From: Flavobacterium azooxidireducens
GTDB lineage: Bacteria > Bacteroidota > Bacteroidia > Flavobacteriales > Flavobacteriaceae
DNA: 64,000 nt
Reading direction: 5' to 3'
Assembly (NCBI RefSeq): GCF_023195775.1
Contig: NZ_CP096205.1
Span: 1,364,001-1,428,000 of the forward strand
Below, piece by piece: positions 9,363 to 18,955 of the stretch. The notes under the pieces are model-generated. The model ran no database searches. It was not told where the DNA came from and saw only the letters and a list, made by a program, of their open reading frames with translations. Both the position numbers and the translations under genes were made by a program. The number at the start of each line of letters is the position of its first letter. The first letter of the stretch is position 1.

Positions 9363-10577
9363 TTAAGACAACATTAGTTTTGCTCTTTTAACGGCTTCTA
9401 CCAACGCATCGATTTCTTCTTTGGTATTGTAAAAAGCAAACGAAGCTCTCAACGTTCCGGGAATTTTATAAAAATCCATAATTGGTTGGGCACAATGATG
9501 TCCGGTGCGAACCGCTATTCCTAACTTGTCAATTATCGTACCAATGTCATACGGATGAATGCCATCAATATTAAACGAAATTACGGAAGTTTTTTGATTG
9601 GATGTGCCATAAATTTTTAATCCTTCAATTTCTAGTAATCGGCTGGTTCCGTATTCTAATAACTCATGTTCGTACGTCGCAATGTTGTCAAATCCAATTT
9701 CATTGAGATAATCGATGGCCGTTCCCAGCACAATTCCGCCCGCAATGTTTGGTGTTCCGGCTTCGAATTTATGGGGTAATTCGGCATACGTTGTTTTTTC
9801 AAAAGAAACGGTCGCAATCATTTCGCCTCCGCCTTGATAGGGAGGTAATTTGTTTAACCAAGCTTCTTTGCCATATAAAATTCCGGTTCCGGTTGGTCCG
9901 CAGATTTTGTGGCCGGAAAACACATAAAAATCACAATCCAAGTCTTGAACATTAGGTTTTAGATGCGGAGTTGCTTGTGCTCCATCGATTAAAACCGCTG
10001 CTCCAACTTCGTGGGCTTTTTCAATCATCCATTTGATTGGATTGATGGTTCCCAACGCATTGGAAATATGATTTACGGTTACAATTTTGGTTTTATCTGA
10101 AAGTAATCGTTCGTATTCAGATTGAATTAATTCGCCGTTTTCATTCATCGGAATGACAACCAATTTCGCTCCGGTTTTTTCGCATAACATTTGCCAGGGA
10201 ACGATGTTGCTGTGGTGTTCTAATGCAGAAACCATGACCTCATCGCCTGGTTTAAGAAAACTTGCAAATCCGTTGGCAACCAAATTAATTCCGTGAGTAG
10301 TTCCGGAAGTAAAAAGGACTTCGTGACTAAATTTTGCATTAATGTGCTGTTGAATTTTCAACCGTGAAGCTTCATACGCATCTGTGGCCAATTGACTTAA
10401 TGTGTGAACACCACGATGAATGTTGGCATTAATTTCTTTATAATAATTCGCTTCGGCTTCAATAACTTGAATTGGTTTTTGCGAAGTGGCGGCATTATCG
10501 AAATAAACAAGCGGTTTTCCGTTTACTTTTTGGGAAAGTATCGGGAAATCGGCTCTGATTTTTTGGATGTTTATCAT
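9363..10577 (-). CDS. sufS: Cysteine desulfurase SufS
   Basis: 404 residues; PLP-dependent group II cysteine desulfurase that takes sulfur from cysteine for the SUF pathway. Visible are the N-terminal IRADFPILSQKVNGKPLVYFDNAATSQ region, LVANGFASFLKPGD and the PLP lysine in FSGHKICGPTGTG. The catalytic cysteine is in RTGHHCAQPIMDFY, and LRASFAFYNTKEEID is at the end. The length is normal. It heads the distal suf block and has its own candidate promoter box at 10603-10610, needed because sufBCD are 34 kb away. Confidence 0.97.
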   Translation of the reverse strand: MINIQKIRADFPILSQKVNGKPLVYFDNAATSQKPIQVIEAEANYYKEINANIHRGVHTLSQLATDAYEASRLKIQQHINAKFSHEVLFTSGTTHGINLVANGFASFLKPGDEVMVSALEHHSNIVPWQMLCEKTGAKLVVIPMNENGELIQSEYERLLSDKTKIVTVNHISNALGTINPIKWMIEKAHEVGAAVLIDGAQATPHLKPNVQDLDCDFYVFSGHKICGPTGTGILYGKEAWLNKLPPYQGGGEMIATVSFEKTTYAELPHKFEAGTPNIAGGIVLGTAIDYLNEIGFDNIATYEHELLEYGTSRLLEIEGLKIYGTSNQKTSVISFNIDGIHPYDIGTIIDKLGIAVRTGHHCAQPIMDFYKIPGTLRASFAFYNTKEEIDALVEAVKRAKLMLS

Positions 10578-10602
10578 TTTTTATTTAGAAAAATTCTAAA
10601 TA

Positions 10603-10610
10603 CAAAAGTA
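10603..10610 (-). promoter_or_regulatory. Candidate -7 box for sufS
   Basis: The minus strand reads TACTTTTG, a perfect TAnnTTTG match 25 nt upstream of the sufS ATG. No clear TTG element at 17-23 bp. Confidence 0.45.
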
Positions 10611-10730
10611 GTAAAAATGATTCCGTATTAGCCACGAATTTACGAATTTTTATGAATTGTATGAACTGAAAATGTCAACGATTGATTTTCATTTGAGATA
10701 ATTTTATACATTGCACTAAATAAATTTCAA

Positions 10731-12077
10731 ATGAAAAAATTCTTCAAATTTCTTGGTATTGCTATTTTATTGTTCATCATTTATATTGGAATAACAACCT
10801 ATCCAAAATTGGATATTGTTTCCGGTTTTTCAGCAAAAAGTGTGGCTTCCGGTCATTTTATTGATGGACGATCGCTCCAAATTATTGAAAGTGGTGATAA
10901 TGATATAGAAACTGTACGATTAGCTAAAAACGAAATTGATGATGAAGGAAAATTTGCTGTTTCTTCCGCTTTTGGATTGAAAAAAAGAAAAGCCATTTAC
11001 CGAGAAGGTTTGGGTGCCACTTTGATAAATGATGATTTTGATGAAACAAAACCGTATTTGGTTCCGAAACGAACAAAAGTTGAAACGAATTTACCTTTTC
11101 CGTATGGAAATTTAGAACCAAAAGATTCAATTTTTCCGGAAGTGAATTATATGAAACTAAATACTGCTGTTGCAAATGCATTTGATAGTAAAGGCGAAAT
11201 AAACAAGCGAACAAGAGCTCTTTTAGTGATTTATAAAGATAAAATCATTGCTGAGAATTACGAAATTGGCTTTTCTAAAAATACTAAATTCTTAGGTTGG
11301 TCGATGACAAAAAGTATCACGGCAACTTATTTTGGAATTTTACAAAAGCAAGGCAAAATTGACATTAATAAACCTGCTCCAGTGAAAGAATGGGCAAATG
11401 ATTCTCGATCGAAAATTACGTTGCATAATTTGATTCAAATGAATTCCGGTTTGGAATGGGAAGAAGATTATGGGAAAATATCGGATGTAACGAAAATGCT
11501 TTTTTTAGCGGATGATATGGCGAAAATTCAATTGGAAAAACCGGCTACTTTTGCACCGAATACACATTGGAATTATTCTTCGGGAACAACGAATTTGCTG
11601 TCGGGAATTTTGCGAAGACAATTTCAAAATCATCAGGATTATTTGAATTTTTGGTATGCTTCGTTGATTGATAAAATCGGCATGCATTCGATGTTGATTG
11701 AACCGGATATGGCAGGGAATTATGTAGGTTCTTCGTATGGATGGGCAACGGCTCGTGATTGGGCGAAATTTGGTTTGCTTTATTTGCACGAAGGCAATTG
11801 GAATGGTGAGCAACTATTTGATAAAAGTTGGGCGAAGTATGTGGCGACTCCTACACCCACTTCTAACGGAGAATATGGTGGACATTTTTGGTTAAATGCC
11901 GGTGGAAAATATCCTGATGTTCCGAAAGATATGTATTTCTGCGGCGGATTTCAAGGTCAGAAAGTGATTATTATTCCTTCCAAAGAATTGGTGATTGTTC
12001 GGTTTGGTTTGACGGAAGATGAGGATTTTGATTTTAATGGGATGATGAGGGGAATAATTTCAAGTTTAAAAAAGTAA
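10731..12077 (+). CDS. Beta-lactamase-family serine hydrolase
   Basis: 448 residues with an N-terminal membrane anchor (residues 5-22, FLGIAILLFIIYIGITTY). The serine hydrolase fold (class C beta-lactamase or PBP-like) begins near residue 140. The catalytic SxxK is in GWSMTKSITATYFG. A Tyr-containing second motif is in HWNYSSGTTNLLSG, and GGFQGQKVIIIP stands in for the KTG region. It probably acts in the periplasm on peptides, esters or cell-wall fragments; the substrate cannot be read from sequence. Divergent from sufS. Confidence 0.85.
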   Translation: MKKFFKFLGIAILLFIIYIGITTYPKLDIVSGFSAKSVASGHFIDGRSLQIIESGDNDIETVRLAKNEIDDEGKFAVSSAFGLKKRKAIYREGLGATLINDDFDETKPYLVPKRTKVETNLPFPYGNLEPKDSIFPEVNYMKLNTAVANAFDSKGEINKRTRALLVIYKDKIIAENYEIGFSKNTKFLGWSMTKSITATYFGILQKQGKIDINKPAPVKEWANDSRSKITLHNLIQMNSGLEWEEDYGKISDVTKMLFLADDMAKIQLEKPATFAPNTHWNYSSGTTNLLSGILRRQFQNHQDYLNFWYASLIDKIGMHSMLIEPDMAGNYVGSSYGWATARDWAKFGLLYLHEGNWNGEQLFDKSWAKYVATPTPTSNGEYGGHFWLNAGGKYPDVPKDMYFCGGFQGQKVIIIPSKELVIVRFGLTEDEDFDFNGMMRGIISSLKK

Positions 12078-12134
12078 ATTTCTTATATTAATGAGTTTTT
12101 TCTTAATTTTACCATAATTTATTTATTCAGTTTT

Positions 12135-12653
12135 ATGGTTTTTAACAAAAATATTGTTTTTATTGGAGGAATTCACGGAGTCGGAAAAGGTACAATTTGT
12201 AAAGAAATTTCAAACGAATCTGGACTAACCCATCTTACAGCAAGTCAAGTTTTAAAATGGAATGAAATTAGTAAATCTGATAATAAATTAGTTGATAATA
12301 TTTCTACGACGCAAGAAAGATTGATTTTAGGCTTAAAAAATCTTATTGAAAAAGATAAACAATATTTACTTGATGGACATTTTTGTTTGTTGAATTCAAA
12401 AGGAATTCCAAGTAAAATTGAAGAGGAAACATTTGACTATATTAATCCAAGAATTGTTGCAATCGTAATTGATGATGTTGAAAAAGTTGCAGAAAGATTG
12501 GAAAAAAGAGATAAAAGAAAATATGATTCTAAAATCTTAAATGAATTGCAAGAAATGGAAATTGAGTATGCAAAGTATCTTTCAAACAAATATTCTGTTC
12601 CATATATTGAAATATGGAATAGTAATTATAAAAGCCTTTTAAACATTATTTAA
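12135..12653 (+). CDS. Adenylate-kinase-like P-loop NTPase of the PIN/ASCH module
   Basis: 172 residues. Walker A is GGIHGVGKGT (residues 11-20) and a Walker B-like strand is YLLDGHFCLLN. An Arg/Lys-rich lid-like stretch (RLEKRDKRKYD) follows VAIVIDD. This is the nucleotide or small-molecule kinase branch of P-loop proteins (AAA_18/AAA_33-like); the substrate is unknown. The stop overlaps the next start by one base (TAATG), so the two are surely co-translated. The three-gene unit is visibly more AT-rich than the flanking core genes, suggesting transfer. Confidence 0.75.
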   Translation: MVFNKNIVFIGGIHGVGKGTICKEISNESGLTHLTASQVLKWNEISKSDNKLVDNISTTQERLILGLKNLIEKDKQYLLDGHFCLLNSKGIPSKIEEETFDYINPRIVAIVIDDVEKVAERLEKRDKRKYDSKILNELQEMEIEYAKYLSNKYSVPYIEIWNSNYKSLLNII

Positions 12654-14173
12654 TGATGAAAATTTTACTCGACACAAACATTATTATTCACCGAGAAGCG
12701 AATAAAATTTATAAGCCTGAAATTGGTCAACTTTTCAAATGGATTGATAACCTTAAATACTCCAAATATATTCATCCATTAACGGTTAAAGAGTTAGAAA
12801 AGTATAAAGATAAAAATGCTCTTGACACAATGAGCATTAAAATTGAGAGTTATAATTTACTAAAGCATCAAGCTCCTTTTAGCGAAAAAATGTTAGAAGT
12901 TATATCTCAAGTAGATGGAAATGATAACGATATTATTGACTCGCAGATATTAAACGAAGTTTATGAAGGTAGAGTTGATATTTTAATTTCTGAAGATAAA
13001 AAAATTCACACTAAAGCAAATTTACTTGGGATAGGTAATCGGGTTTTTAAAATTCAAAGTTTTTTAGAAAAAGTAATTTCGGAAAACCCTGATTTAGTTA
13101 ATTACAAAGTTCTTGCTGTTAAAAAAGTTGATTTTGCTGAAGTAAATATTAAAGACGAGTTTTTTGATAGTTTCAGATTAGATTATGGAGAATTCGACAG
13201 TTGGTTTAACGGTAAATCCGAAGAGCCCTGTTATGTATGTTATAGCGATGGAAATTTGACAGCTTTTCTTTTTGTCAAAATTGAAAACGAAAATGAAAAC
13301 TACTCTAATATAAATCCTGTTTTTCAACCAAAAAAAAGATTGAAAATAGGAACTTTAAAGGTTACTGGAAATGGATATAAAATTGGAGAAAGGTTTTTAA
13401 AAACAATTTTTGATAATGCAATCCAATTTAAAGTCAAAAAAATATATGTTACACTTTTTACGAAAAGACCTGAACAAGAGCAGTTAGTAGAAATGTTAGA
13501 AGAATGGGGATTTATTTATTATGGATTAAAAACAACAAAAAACGGAGAAGAAAAAGTTTATATTAGACCTTTTAGTAGAGAAACCCCCGTTAATTTAGAG
13601 AATCCAAAACTTACATTTCCCTTTTTATCAAGAAAAACAGACAAATATATTATTAAAATTGAGCCTCAATATCATACTGAGCTTTTTCCAGATAGTATAA
13701 ATACTAGAGAAGATATTCAGAAATATACTGAAAATGAGCCGCATAGAAATAGAATTGGTAAAGTATATATATCGCATTCTCAAGATAGAAATTTAAAATC
13801 TGGGGATCTTTTGATAATTTATCGAATGGGTGAAACATCACCAAAAAAATATTCAAGTACTGTTACAACAATTTGTATTGTAGAAAATGTACAAAATAAC
13901 TTTAGCTCCTTTGAAGATTTTTTTAATGCTTGTAAAAGAAGAACTATGATTTCAAAAGAAGATTTAAAAACAAATTGGTGGGATAAAAATCCAAAGAACA
14001 GACCATTTGTTGTAAATTTTTTATATGCTCATTCGTTACCAACACCAAAACCCACTCTTGATGATTTAAATAGATTAGGGATAATTCCAGATATATTAAA
14101 TATGCCGAGAGGATTTATTAAAATAACGAATGAACAGTTTAATGTTTTGATTAAATTTGCCTATAAATTATAA
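12653..14173 (+). CDS. PIN nuclease - GNAT - PUA-like (ASCH/EVE-type) fusion
   Basis: 506 residues in three parts. Residues 1-145 are a PIN domain with the acidic set D7 (LLDTN), E47 (TVKELEKY), D96 (NDIIDSQI) and D115 (LISEDKKIH), so likely an active metal-dependent RNase. Residues about 165-310 are GNAT-like, with an acetyl-CoA loop (GNGYKIGERFL), LKIGTLKV before it and a final WGFIYYGLK. Residues about 330-506 resemble PUA-fold ASCH/EVE proteins (RIGKVYISHSQDR, SGDLLIIYRMG, TTICIVENV). It is followed after 3 nt by a stand-alone ASCH gene. An RNA-cleaving or RNA-modifying stress or defence effector is inferred. PIN is confident, GNAT moderate, PUA-like moderate. Confidence 0.8.
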   Translation: MMKILLDTNIIIHREANKIYKPEIGQLFKWIDNLKYSKYIHPLTVKELEKYKDKNALDTMSIKIESYNLLKHQAPFSEKMLEVISQVDGNDNDIIDSQILNEVYEGRVDILISEDKKIHTKANLLGIGNRVFKIQSFLEKVISENPDLVNYKVLAVKKVDFAEVNIKDEFFDSFRLDYGEFDSWFNGKSEEPCYVCYSDGNLTAFLFVKIENENENYSNINPVFQPKKRLKIGTLKVTGNGYKIGERFLKTIFDNAIQFKVKKIYVTLFTKRPEQEQLVEMLEEWGFIYYGLKTTKNGEEKVYIRPFSRETPVNLENPKLTFPFLSRKTDKYIIKIEPQYHTELFPDSINTREDIQKYTENEPHRNRIGKVYISHSQDRNLKSGDLLIIYRMGETSPKKYSSTVTTICIVENVQNNFSSFEDFFNACKRRTMISKEDLKTNWWDKNPKNRPFVVNFLYAHSLPTPKPTLDDLNRLGIIPDILNMPRGFIKITNEQFNVLIKFAYKL

Positions 14174-14176
14174 AAT

Positions 14177-14557
14177 ATGAAAGTAGTACTATCAATAAAG
14201 CCCCAATTTGCAAATAAGATTTTTGATGGGACAAAGAAATTTGAATTCAGAAAAGCTATTTTCAAAAACCAAAATGTTACTTCGGTTTTAGTTTATGCTT
14301 CTTCACCTGTGCAAAAAGTAATTGGAGAATTTGAAATTGGAGAAATTTTCAATTTTGACTTAAAAACTCTTTGGGATAAAACTAAAGAACACTCAGGTAT
14401 AACAGAAGATTACTTTTATGAATATTTTGCTGACAGAAAAAATGGTTTTGCAATTCAGATTAAGAATAAAAAAAGATTTGAAAACCCAAAATGTTTAAAG
14501 GCAGATTATAATTTAACTCCTCCTCAATCATTTTCTTACTGGAATTCAAAAGAATAA
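14177..14557 (+). CDS. ASCH domain protein
   Basis: 126 residues, essentially one ASCH (PUA-like) domain: VLSIKPQFANKIFDGTKKFEFRK, VLVYASSPVQKVIGEFEIG and a C-terminal LTPPQSFSYW. ASCH proteins are suspected RNA or modified-nucleoside binders, and some are hydrolases. It starts 3 nt after the PIN-GNAT fusion and closes the operon. It may act as reader or antitoxin-like partner of the fusion protein; this is inference. Confidence 0.85.
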   Translation: MKVVLSIKPQFANKIFDGTKKFEFRKAIFKNQNVTSVLVYASSPVQKVIGEFEIGEIFNFDLKTLWDKTKEHSGITEDYFYEYFADRKNGFAIQIKNKKRFENPKCLKADYNLTPPQSFSYWNSKE

Positions 14558-14558
14558 A

Positions 14559-14697
14559 CTTTCCTGAAACTCAATACAGTCTATCCACTAGCCCCGATTG
14601 TAGTGGAAATCTTTTTGTTGGCGAGCTTTGCTCGTGAACAAAAAATTGGAACGGAAAGCGGGAAAATGGTTGGCTGAAAATGCCCGAGCCATTCGCT
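14559..14697 (+). repeat. Interspersed stem-loop element, family B copy 2
   Basis: Follows the ASCH stop directly. Blocks TCCTGAAACTCAATACAGT, AGCCCCGATTGTAGTGGAAA, TTGGCGAGCTTTGCTCG and GGAACGGAAAGCGGGAAAAT match the copy at 44758-44917 almost base for base. The main difference is a 21-bp insertion present only in that other copy. The inner GCGAGCTTTGCTCG is itself a small hairpin. Confidence 0.8.
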
Positions 14698-14741
14698 CAC
14701 AAATTTTGTTATCGCTTGTTTTGCTTCTATTAATTTTTAAA

Positions 14742-15737
14742 TTAATCTAACTTGTCCGTTAATTTTTTAAAAACACTTTTCGGGTCTTTACTTTCGTATA
14801 AAATCTGATAAACCGCATCAATAATTGGGGTTTTGGCTCCGTAATCTTGATTTAATTTATAAGCACTTTTTACGGCATAATAGCCTTCGGCAACCATGCT
14901 CATTTCCATCATCGCACTTTTCACGGTGTAGCCTTTTCCAATCATGTTTCCGAACATTCTGTTTCGAGAAAAAACGGAATAACCGGTTACCAATAAATCG
15001 CCCAAATAGGCAGAATCATTGATATTTCGTTTCATTTTGTGCACTTTACGGATGAATTTCTTCATTTCGCGAATGGCATTACTCATCAACAAGGCTTGAA
15101 AATTATCGCCGTAACCTAAACCGTGAGCCATTCCGGCAGCAATAGCATAAATGTTTTTCAACATGGCAGCATATTCGGTTCCGATAATGTCATCGGAAAT
15201 TTTGGTTTTGATGTAATTGCTGTTTAAATTTTTGGCCACAATTTTTGCTTTTGAAGCATCAGCACAGGCAATTGTTAAGTAGGAAAGACGTTCTAACGCT
15301 ACTTCTTCTGCGTGACACGGACCGGTGATTACACCAATGTTTTCATACGGAATGTTGTATTGTTTGTGAAAATGTTCGCCTACAATCAAAAATGTTTCAG
15401 GAACAATTCCTTTGATGGCAGAAAAAATCACTTTATCGTTTAAGGATTCTGTCAATTTTTCCAATTCGGTATTTAAAAAAGCAGATGGAATGGCAAAAAT
15501 TAAAATATCGGCATAACTAACCGCTTCGTTTATATCGGTAGTTAGGTGTAATTTTTTGGTGTCAAATTCAACGGAACTCAAGTAATTTGGGTTGTGTTTT
15601 TCGGTTTTAATATGGTCGATTGCGTTTTGATTCCGCATGTACCAACAAATTTCAGCTTGGTTAACGCACAACATTTTTGCTATCGCAGTTGCCCAGCTTC
15701 CGCCACCAATCACTGCAAATTTTGGAGAATTGTTCAT
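14742..15737 (-). CDS. gpsA: Glycerol-3-phosphate dehydrogenase [NAD(P)+]
   Basis: 331 residues. Reduces dihydroxyacetone phosphate to sn-glycerol 3-phosphate for phospholipid synthesis; cytoplasmic. Visible are the Rossmann motif VIGGGSWATAIAKML at the N-terminus, FSAIKGIVPET, GPCHAEEVALER and the catalytic lysine region EYAAMLKNIYAIAAGMAHGLGYGDN. C-terminal helices follow (GDLLVTGYSVFSRNRMFG). The length is normal. A TAnnTTTG box lies at 15755-15762. Confidence 0.96.
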   Translation of the reverse strand: MNNSPKFAVIGGGSWATAIAKMLCVNQAEICWYMRNQNAIDHIKTEKHNPNYLSSVEFDTKKLHLTTDINEAVSYADILIFAIPSAFLNTELEKLTESLNDKVIFSAIKGIVPETFLIVGEHFHKQYNIPYENIGVITGPCHAEEVALERLSYLTIACADASKAKIVAKNLNSNYIKTKISDDIIGTEYAAMLKNIYAIAAGMAHGLGYGDNFQALLMSNAIREMKKFIRKVHKMKRNINDSAYLGDLLVTGYSVFSRNRMFGNMIGKGYTVKSAMMEMSMVAEGYYAVKSAYKLNQDYGAKTPIIDAVYQILYESKDPKSVFKKLTDKLD

Positions 15738-15754
15738 TTTATAAGTTTAGTTTG

Positions 15755-15762
15755 CAAAGGTA
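15755..15762 (-). promoter_or_regulatory. Candidate -7 box for gpsA
   Basis: TACCTTTG on the minus strand, 18 nt upstream of the gpsA ATG and overlapping the region just after the upstream epimerase stop. No TTG at the expected distance. Confidence 0.4.
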
Positions 15763-15765
15763 AAT

Positions 15766-16566
15766 TTAACCTAAATTTTTAAATTCATAGTTCAAAACGG
15801 TAATCAATTTGTTGGATGAAACTGTTTTTCCGACAGAAGGTTGATTTTCATTAAATTGAGGAGGAACTAAATTCAACTCCAATGCTTTTTCTGTATAATA
15901 CTTTTTCCGATTGGGATGAAACGGAGCAACGGCATTAAAAACAGTATTCCAAACCTCTTTTTCAATGATTTTTTGGATGATTTCGATGCAATCAAGTTGA
16001 TGAATTAAGTTGATGGGAGCTTCCGGATTTTCGATATTATTTCTTCCTGATAAAAATTTTATAGGATGACGGTCTTCACCAATTAATCCGCCAAAACGGA
16101 GAATTGTGGTTTGAAAGTTGGAATTATTTAAAAGTAAATTTTCAGAAATCAGCAATTGTTTTCCGCTTTCTGTCTCCGGTTTTGGAGGAGTTTCTTCGGT
16201 AATAAGTTCGTTTTTATCTGCATAAACCGAAGTTGAACTCACAAAAATTACTTTTTTAACGGAAGATTTTACGATAAACGGAATGAAATTTTCCATCTTA
16301 GCCACAAAATTTTCTCCTGAATTTCCTCTTAATCCGGGAGGAATATTGATAATTAAAATTTCTGAATTTTCTAAAAAATCGGCAATTTCACGCGGAATAT
16401 CATTCGCTTTAAGCGAAATTAAAAAAGGTGAGATGCCTTCATTTTGAAGTAATTCTAATTTTGTTTCTGTAGTGGTTGAACCTTTAATTGAATAGCCATT
16501 TTGAATCAGATGTTTCGCTAATGGCATTCCCAACCAACCGCAACCTAAAATGCTAATTTGTTTCAA
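15766..16566 (-). CDS. NAD(P)-binding epimerase/dehydratase-like protein (YeeZ-type)
   Basis: 266 residues, extended-SDR fold. The NAD(P)-binding motif ILGCGWLGMPLAKHL starts at residue 5, SSTSVYADKNE supplies the Ser/Tyr region, and RFGGLIGEDRHP is a late motif. The Rossmann motif begins immediately and no ATG precedes it, so translation should start at TTG 16566-16564. That start lies inside the 3' end of the peptidase gene (14-nt overlap). Substrate unknown. Confidence 0.85.
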   Translation of the reverse strand: MKQISILGCGWLGMPLAKHLIQNGYSIKGSTTTETKLELLQNEGISPFLISLKANDIPREIADFLENSEILIINIPPGLRGNSGENFVAKMENFIPFIVKSSVKKVIFVSSTSVYADKNELITEETPPKPETESGKQLLISENLLLNNSNFQTTILRFGGLIGEDRHPIKFLSGRNNIENPEAPINLIHQLDCIEIIQKIIEKEVWNTVFNAVAPFHPNRKKYYTEKALELNLVPPQFNENQPSVGKTVSSNKLITVLNYEFKNLG

Positions 16567-18937
16567 GACTGTCTTTTTGAGTAGTTAATGAATCCATTTC
16601 GGTTTCAATCGTTTCGCTGATTTCCACTTTTTTTGGAACAGATTTGATAAGTTTCTTTTTCACAATTATTGCATCCGTTAACACAAATGGCATCGGAATA
16701 AACGAATCCGGTCGTTTTGGAATACTGAATTGTGGATTTTCCAATAAATCAAACGAAGAAATCATCACATCCATATCCAATTTATCGTCTTTGTGAATTT
16801 GAAAACTCAGCGTTAACGGTTTGTTGTTAATCGGATAATAATTCAACACATTGGATTTTTTTCGCTTATAAAAACTTCCTTCTTGGTTGATGTTTTTAAT
16901 TCCGTTTGCTTTTAGATGATGGATTTTTAATTTTTCAGAAGCAAAAACATCAATTCTATTTGCGTTTTTATTGGCTTCAATTTTAACTGTGATTGCTCGT
17001 TGATTGCCCACAATTGTATCTCTTAAAAAGGTAAATGTCGGTTTAGCAATGTTTTTTCTAGGAGCTTCAGCCGAATAACTGTAGCCGGAATTGTATTTGC
17101 TACTCAATCCGAATTTATTTAAATTTTTATCTAAACTCGGATTTTCGCCTAAATAATTCTTAGTCCAATTGTCTAACACTTTGTCATACGTTGCCCAATT
17201 GGCTTTGTCATTATCAGCATCATAAACATAGACGAGGCTGTTGGGTTTGCCTTTTCCTTTTTCAAAATCGCTTTGAAAATGAGCTTTGATAAAAAATCCA
17301 ATAGAAATAATAAACAAGAAAGTTCCCCAATTGGCTTTTCTAGAATAATCACCAAAAAGAGGTAGTAATAGTGTAAATGTAAGTACAACTAATACGGCAC
17401 TTCCAGCTAACATTTTTAAACCCAAACCGATTGGAAATAAATGAATAAACGGAGCTAAAATCGTCAAAGCGGGAATACTTAAAACCAAATTTATGTAAGG
17501 ATTTGATTTTTCTTTAAACACCAAAAAAGCAAGAATGAAAACACCAAAATAAACTGGAATTATAAAAAAAGCGGCTCCTTCTAAGTAAATACAAATCAAA
17601 AGATTGATGATGAACCATAAAAATAATGGAGCTACAAAATGACTTGGCATTAATTTACTTTTAGTGAATTTGGCGTAAATCCAAAAACAAATAGCCATAG
17701 ACAGCAACACAAAAGCAGCAATATAACTATGACCGTTATAAGTGAAACCATGGAGCATGTCTTGGTACTGTGGATAAAGTGATTGAATCATTTCCCAACC
17801 AAAAAAAGTAACCAATCCAACTAGTATAATTGACAAAAATAATGGTGCAAATCCCCGTATAACTTCTTTAAAATCTAATAAATGTTTGCCTAGTCCAATG
17901 GTTACAACTCCAAGAAAAAGCACGAAAGCAATAATTAAAAGCGGAAAATTCCATGAAAAAGGATAATTAAAAAATCCAACCGCAGAACTAAAATAGACAT
18001 GATCTTGATCAGTTTTTAAATTACTCAAATCGGCATTGGAATAATGTGCGAGCAACGGCATCAAATAAGTGGCTTGATGTTCTAAACATTCGGGAGTGAA
18101 ATTTTCATAATTATCTTGAATGGTATGGTAATCAAAATGATCATCAATAAAGGCGAAATTGTAGCCCGGAATATCAGCTTTTTCACGAAAAGCGGTTAAG
18201 TCGGTGTCGTTAGGAAGCATCTTATAAATACTGTACATCAACGAATTGGTAACCGGAAATTTCGGATTCGCAGCTGCAAAACATTTAATTAAGTTGGCAT
18301 TTCCGTAGTTTGTTTCGGCTAACATCATCGAAGGGCCGGCAGTTCCACGGGCTTCAAAATTGATAACTAAACCGACTTCTTTTGCCCACGGATGTTCGGA
18401 TGCAAAGGCATAAGCTCCGTTTAAACCCAATTCTTCCGCATCCGAAAAAACAATAATAATGTCGTTTTTGTGGGTTGATTTGTTGTGAAGAAAAGTTCGA
18501 ATTCCTTCTAAAATTACCGCTAAACCATTTGCATCATCGCTGGCTCCGAGTGATTTAGTGTGTGGAGCACTGTCAAAATGCGTGAGAAGCAACAACGCTT
18601 TTGATGAATCTGAACCTTTGATTCGGGCAATGATATTTTTTGTTTCAACTAAATTATTCCATTTACTTAAAATGGCACTTTGCTGAATTTGGGTTTCTAA
18701 ACCTAGTTTTTGTAGTTCTTTTTCCAAATAATTCATCACTTTCGGATGATTGGGTGAGCCAACATAATGCGATTCTTTGGAAATTTCTTCAATGTGTTTT
18801 AACGCTCGTTCGGTTGAAAATTCACTTGCCGGAACGTCTCCTTTAGAGTAATCGGAAGGCATCATCCGATGGAAAATAAACCAAATAATTCCCATCAACA
18901 AAACGGAAATGAGTAACGAAGCGTAATTTTTTTTCAT
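16553..18937 (-). CDS. Membrane-anchored M28 family metallopeptidase
   Basis: 794 residues, similar in plan to Fxna/vacuolar membrane protease proteins. An N-terminal membrane segment (residues 7-24) is followed by an M28 catalytic domain: LLLTHFDSAPHT, GASDDANGLAVILEG and FSDAEELGLNGAYAF supply zinc ligands and the catalytic Glu, and INFEARGTAGPSM follows. Residues about 325-570 hold several transmembrane helices (PLLIIAFVLFLGVVTIGLG, LAFLVF and others). A soluble C-terminal domain of about 210 residues ends the protein. It likely processes peptides outside the cytoplasmic membrane. First gene of a short operon with the epimerase. Confidence 0.88.
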   Translation of the reverse strand: MKKNYASLLISVLLMGIIWFIFHRMMPSDYSKGDVPASEFSTERALKHIEEISKESHYVGSPNHPKVMNYLEKELQKLGLETQIQQSAILSKWNNLVETKNIIARIKGSDSSKALLLLTHFDSAPHTKSLGASDDANGLAVILEGIRTFLHNKSTHKNDIIIVFSDAEELGLNGAYAFASEHPWAKEVGLVINFEARGTAGPSMMLAETNYGNANLIKCFAAANPKFPVTNSLMYSIYKMLPNDTDLTAFREKADIPGYNFAFIDDHFDYHTIQDNYENFTPECLEHQATYLMPLLAHYSNADLSNLKTDQDHVYFSSAVGFFNYPFSWNFPLLIIAFVLFLGVVTIGLGKHLLDFKEVIRGFAPLFLSIILVGLVTFFGWEMIQSLYPQYQDMLHGFTYNGHSYIAAFVLLSMAICFWIYAKFTKSKLMPSHFVAPLFLWFIINLLICIYLEGAAFFIIPVYFGVFILAFLVFKEKSNPYINLVLSIPALTILAPFIHLFPIGLGLKMLAGSAVLVVLTFTLLLPLFGDYSRKANWGTFLFIISIGFFIKAHFQSDFEKGKGKPNSLVYVYDADNDKANWATYDKVLDNWTKNYLGENPSLDKNLNKFGLSSKYNSGYSYSAEAPRKNIAKPTFTFLRDTIVGNQRAITVKIEANKNANRIDVFASEKLKIHHLKANGIKNINQEGSFYKRKKSNVLNYYPINNKPLTLSFQIHKDDKLDMDVMISSFDLLENPQFSIPKRPDSFIPMPFVLTDAIIVKKKLIKSVPKKVEISETIETEMDSLTTQKDSLETN

Positions 18938-18955
18938 GATTGAAAGTGGTTGTGG

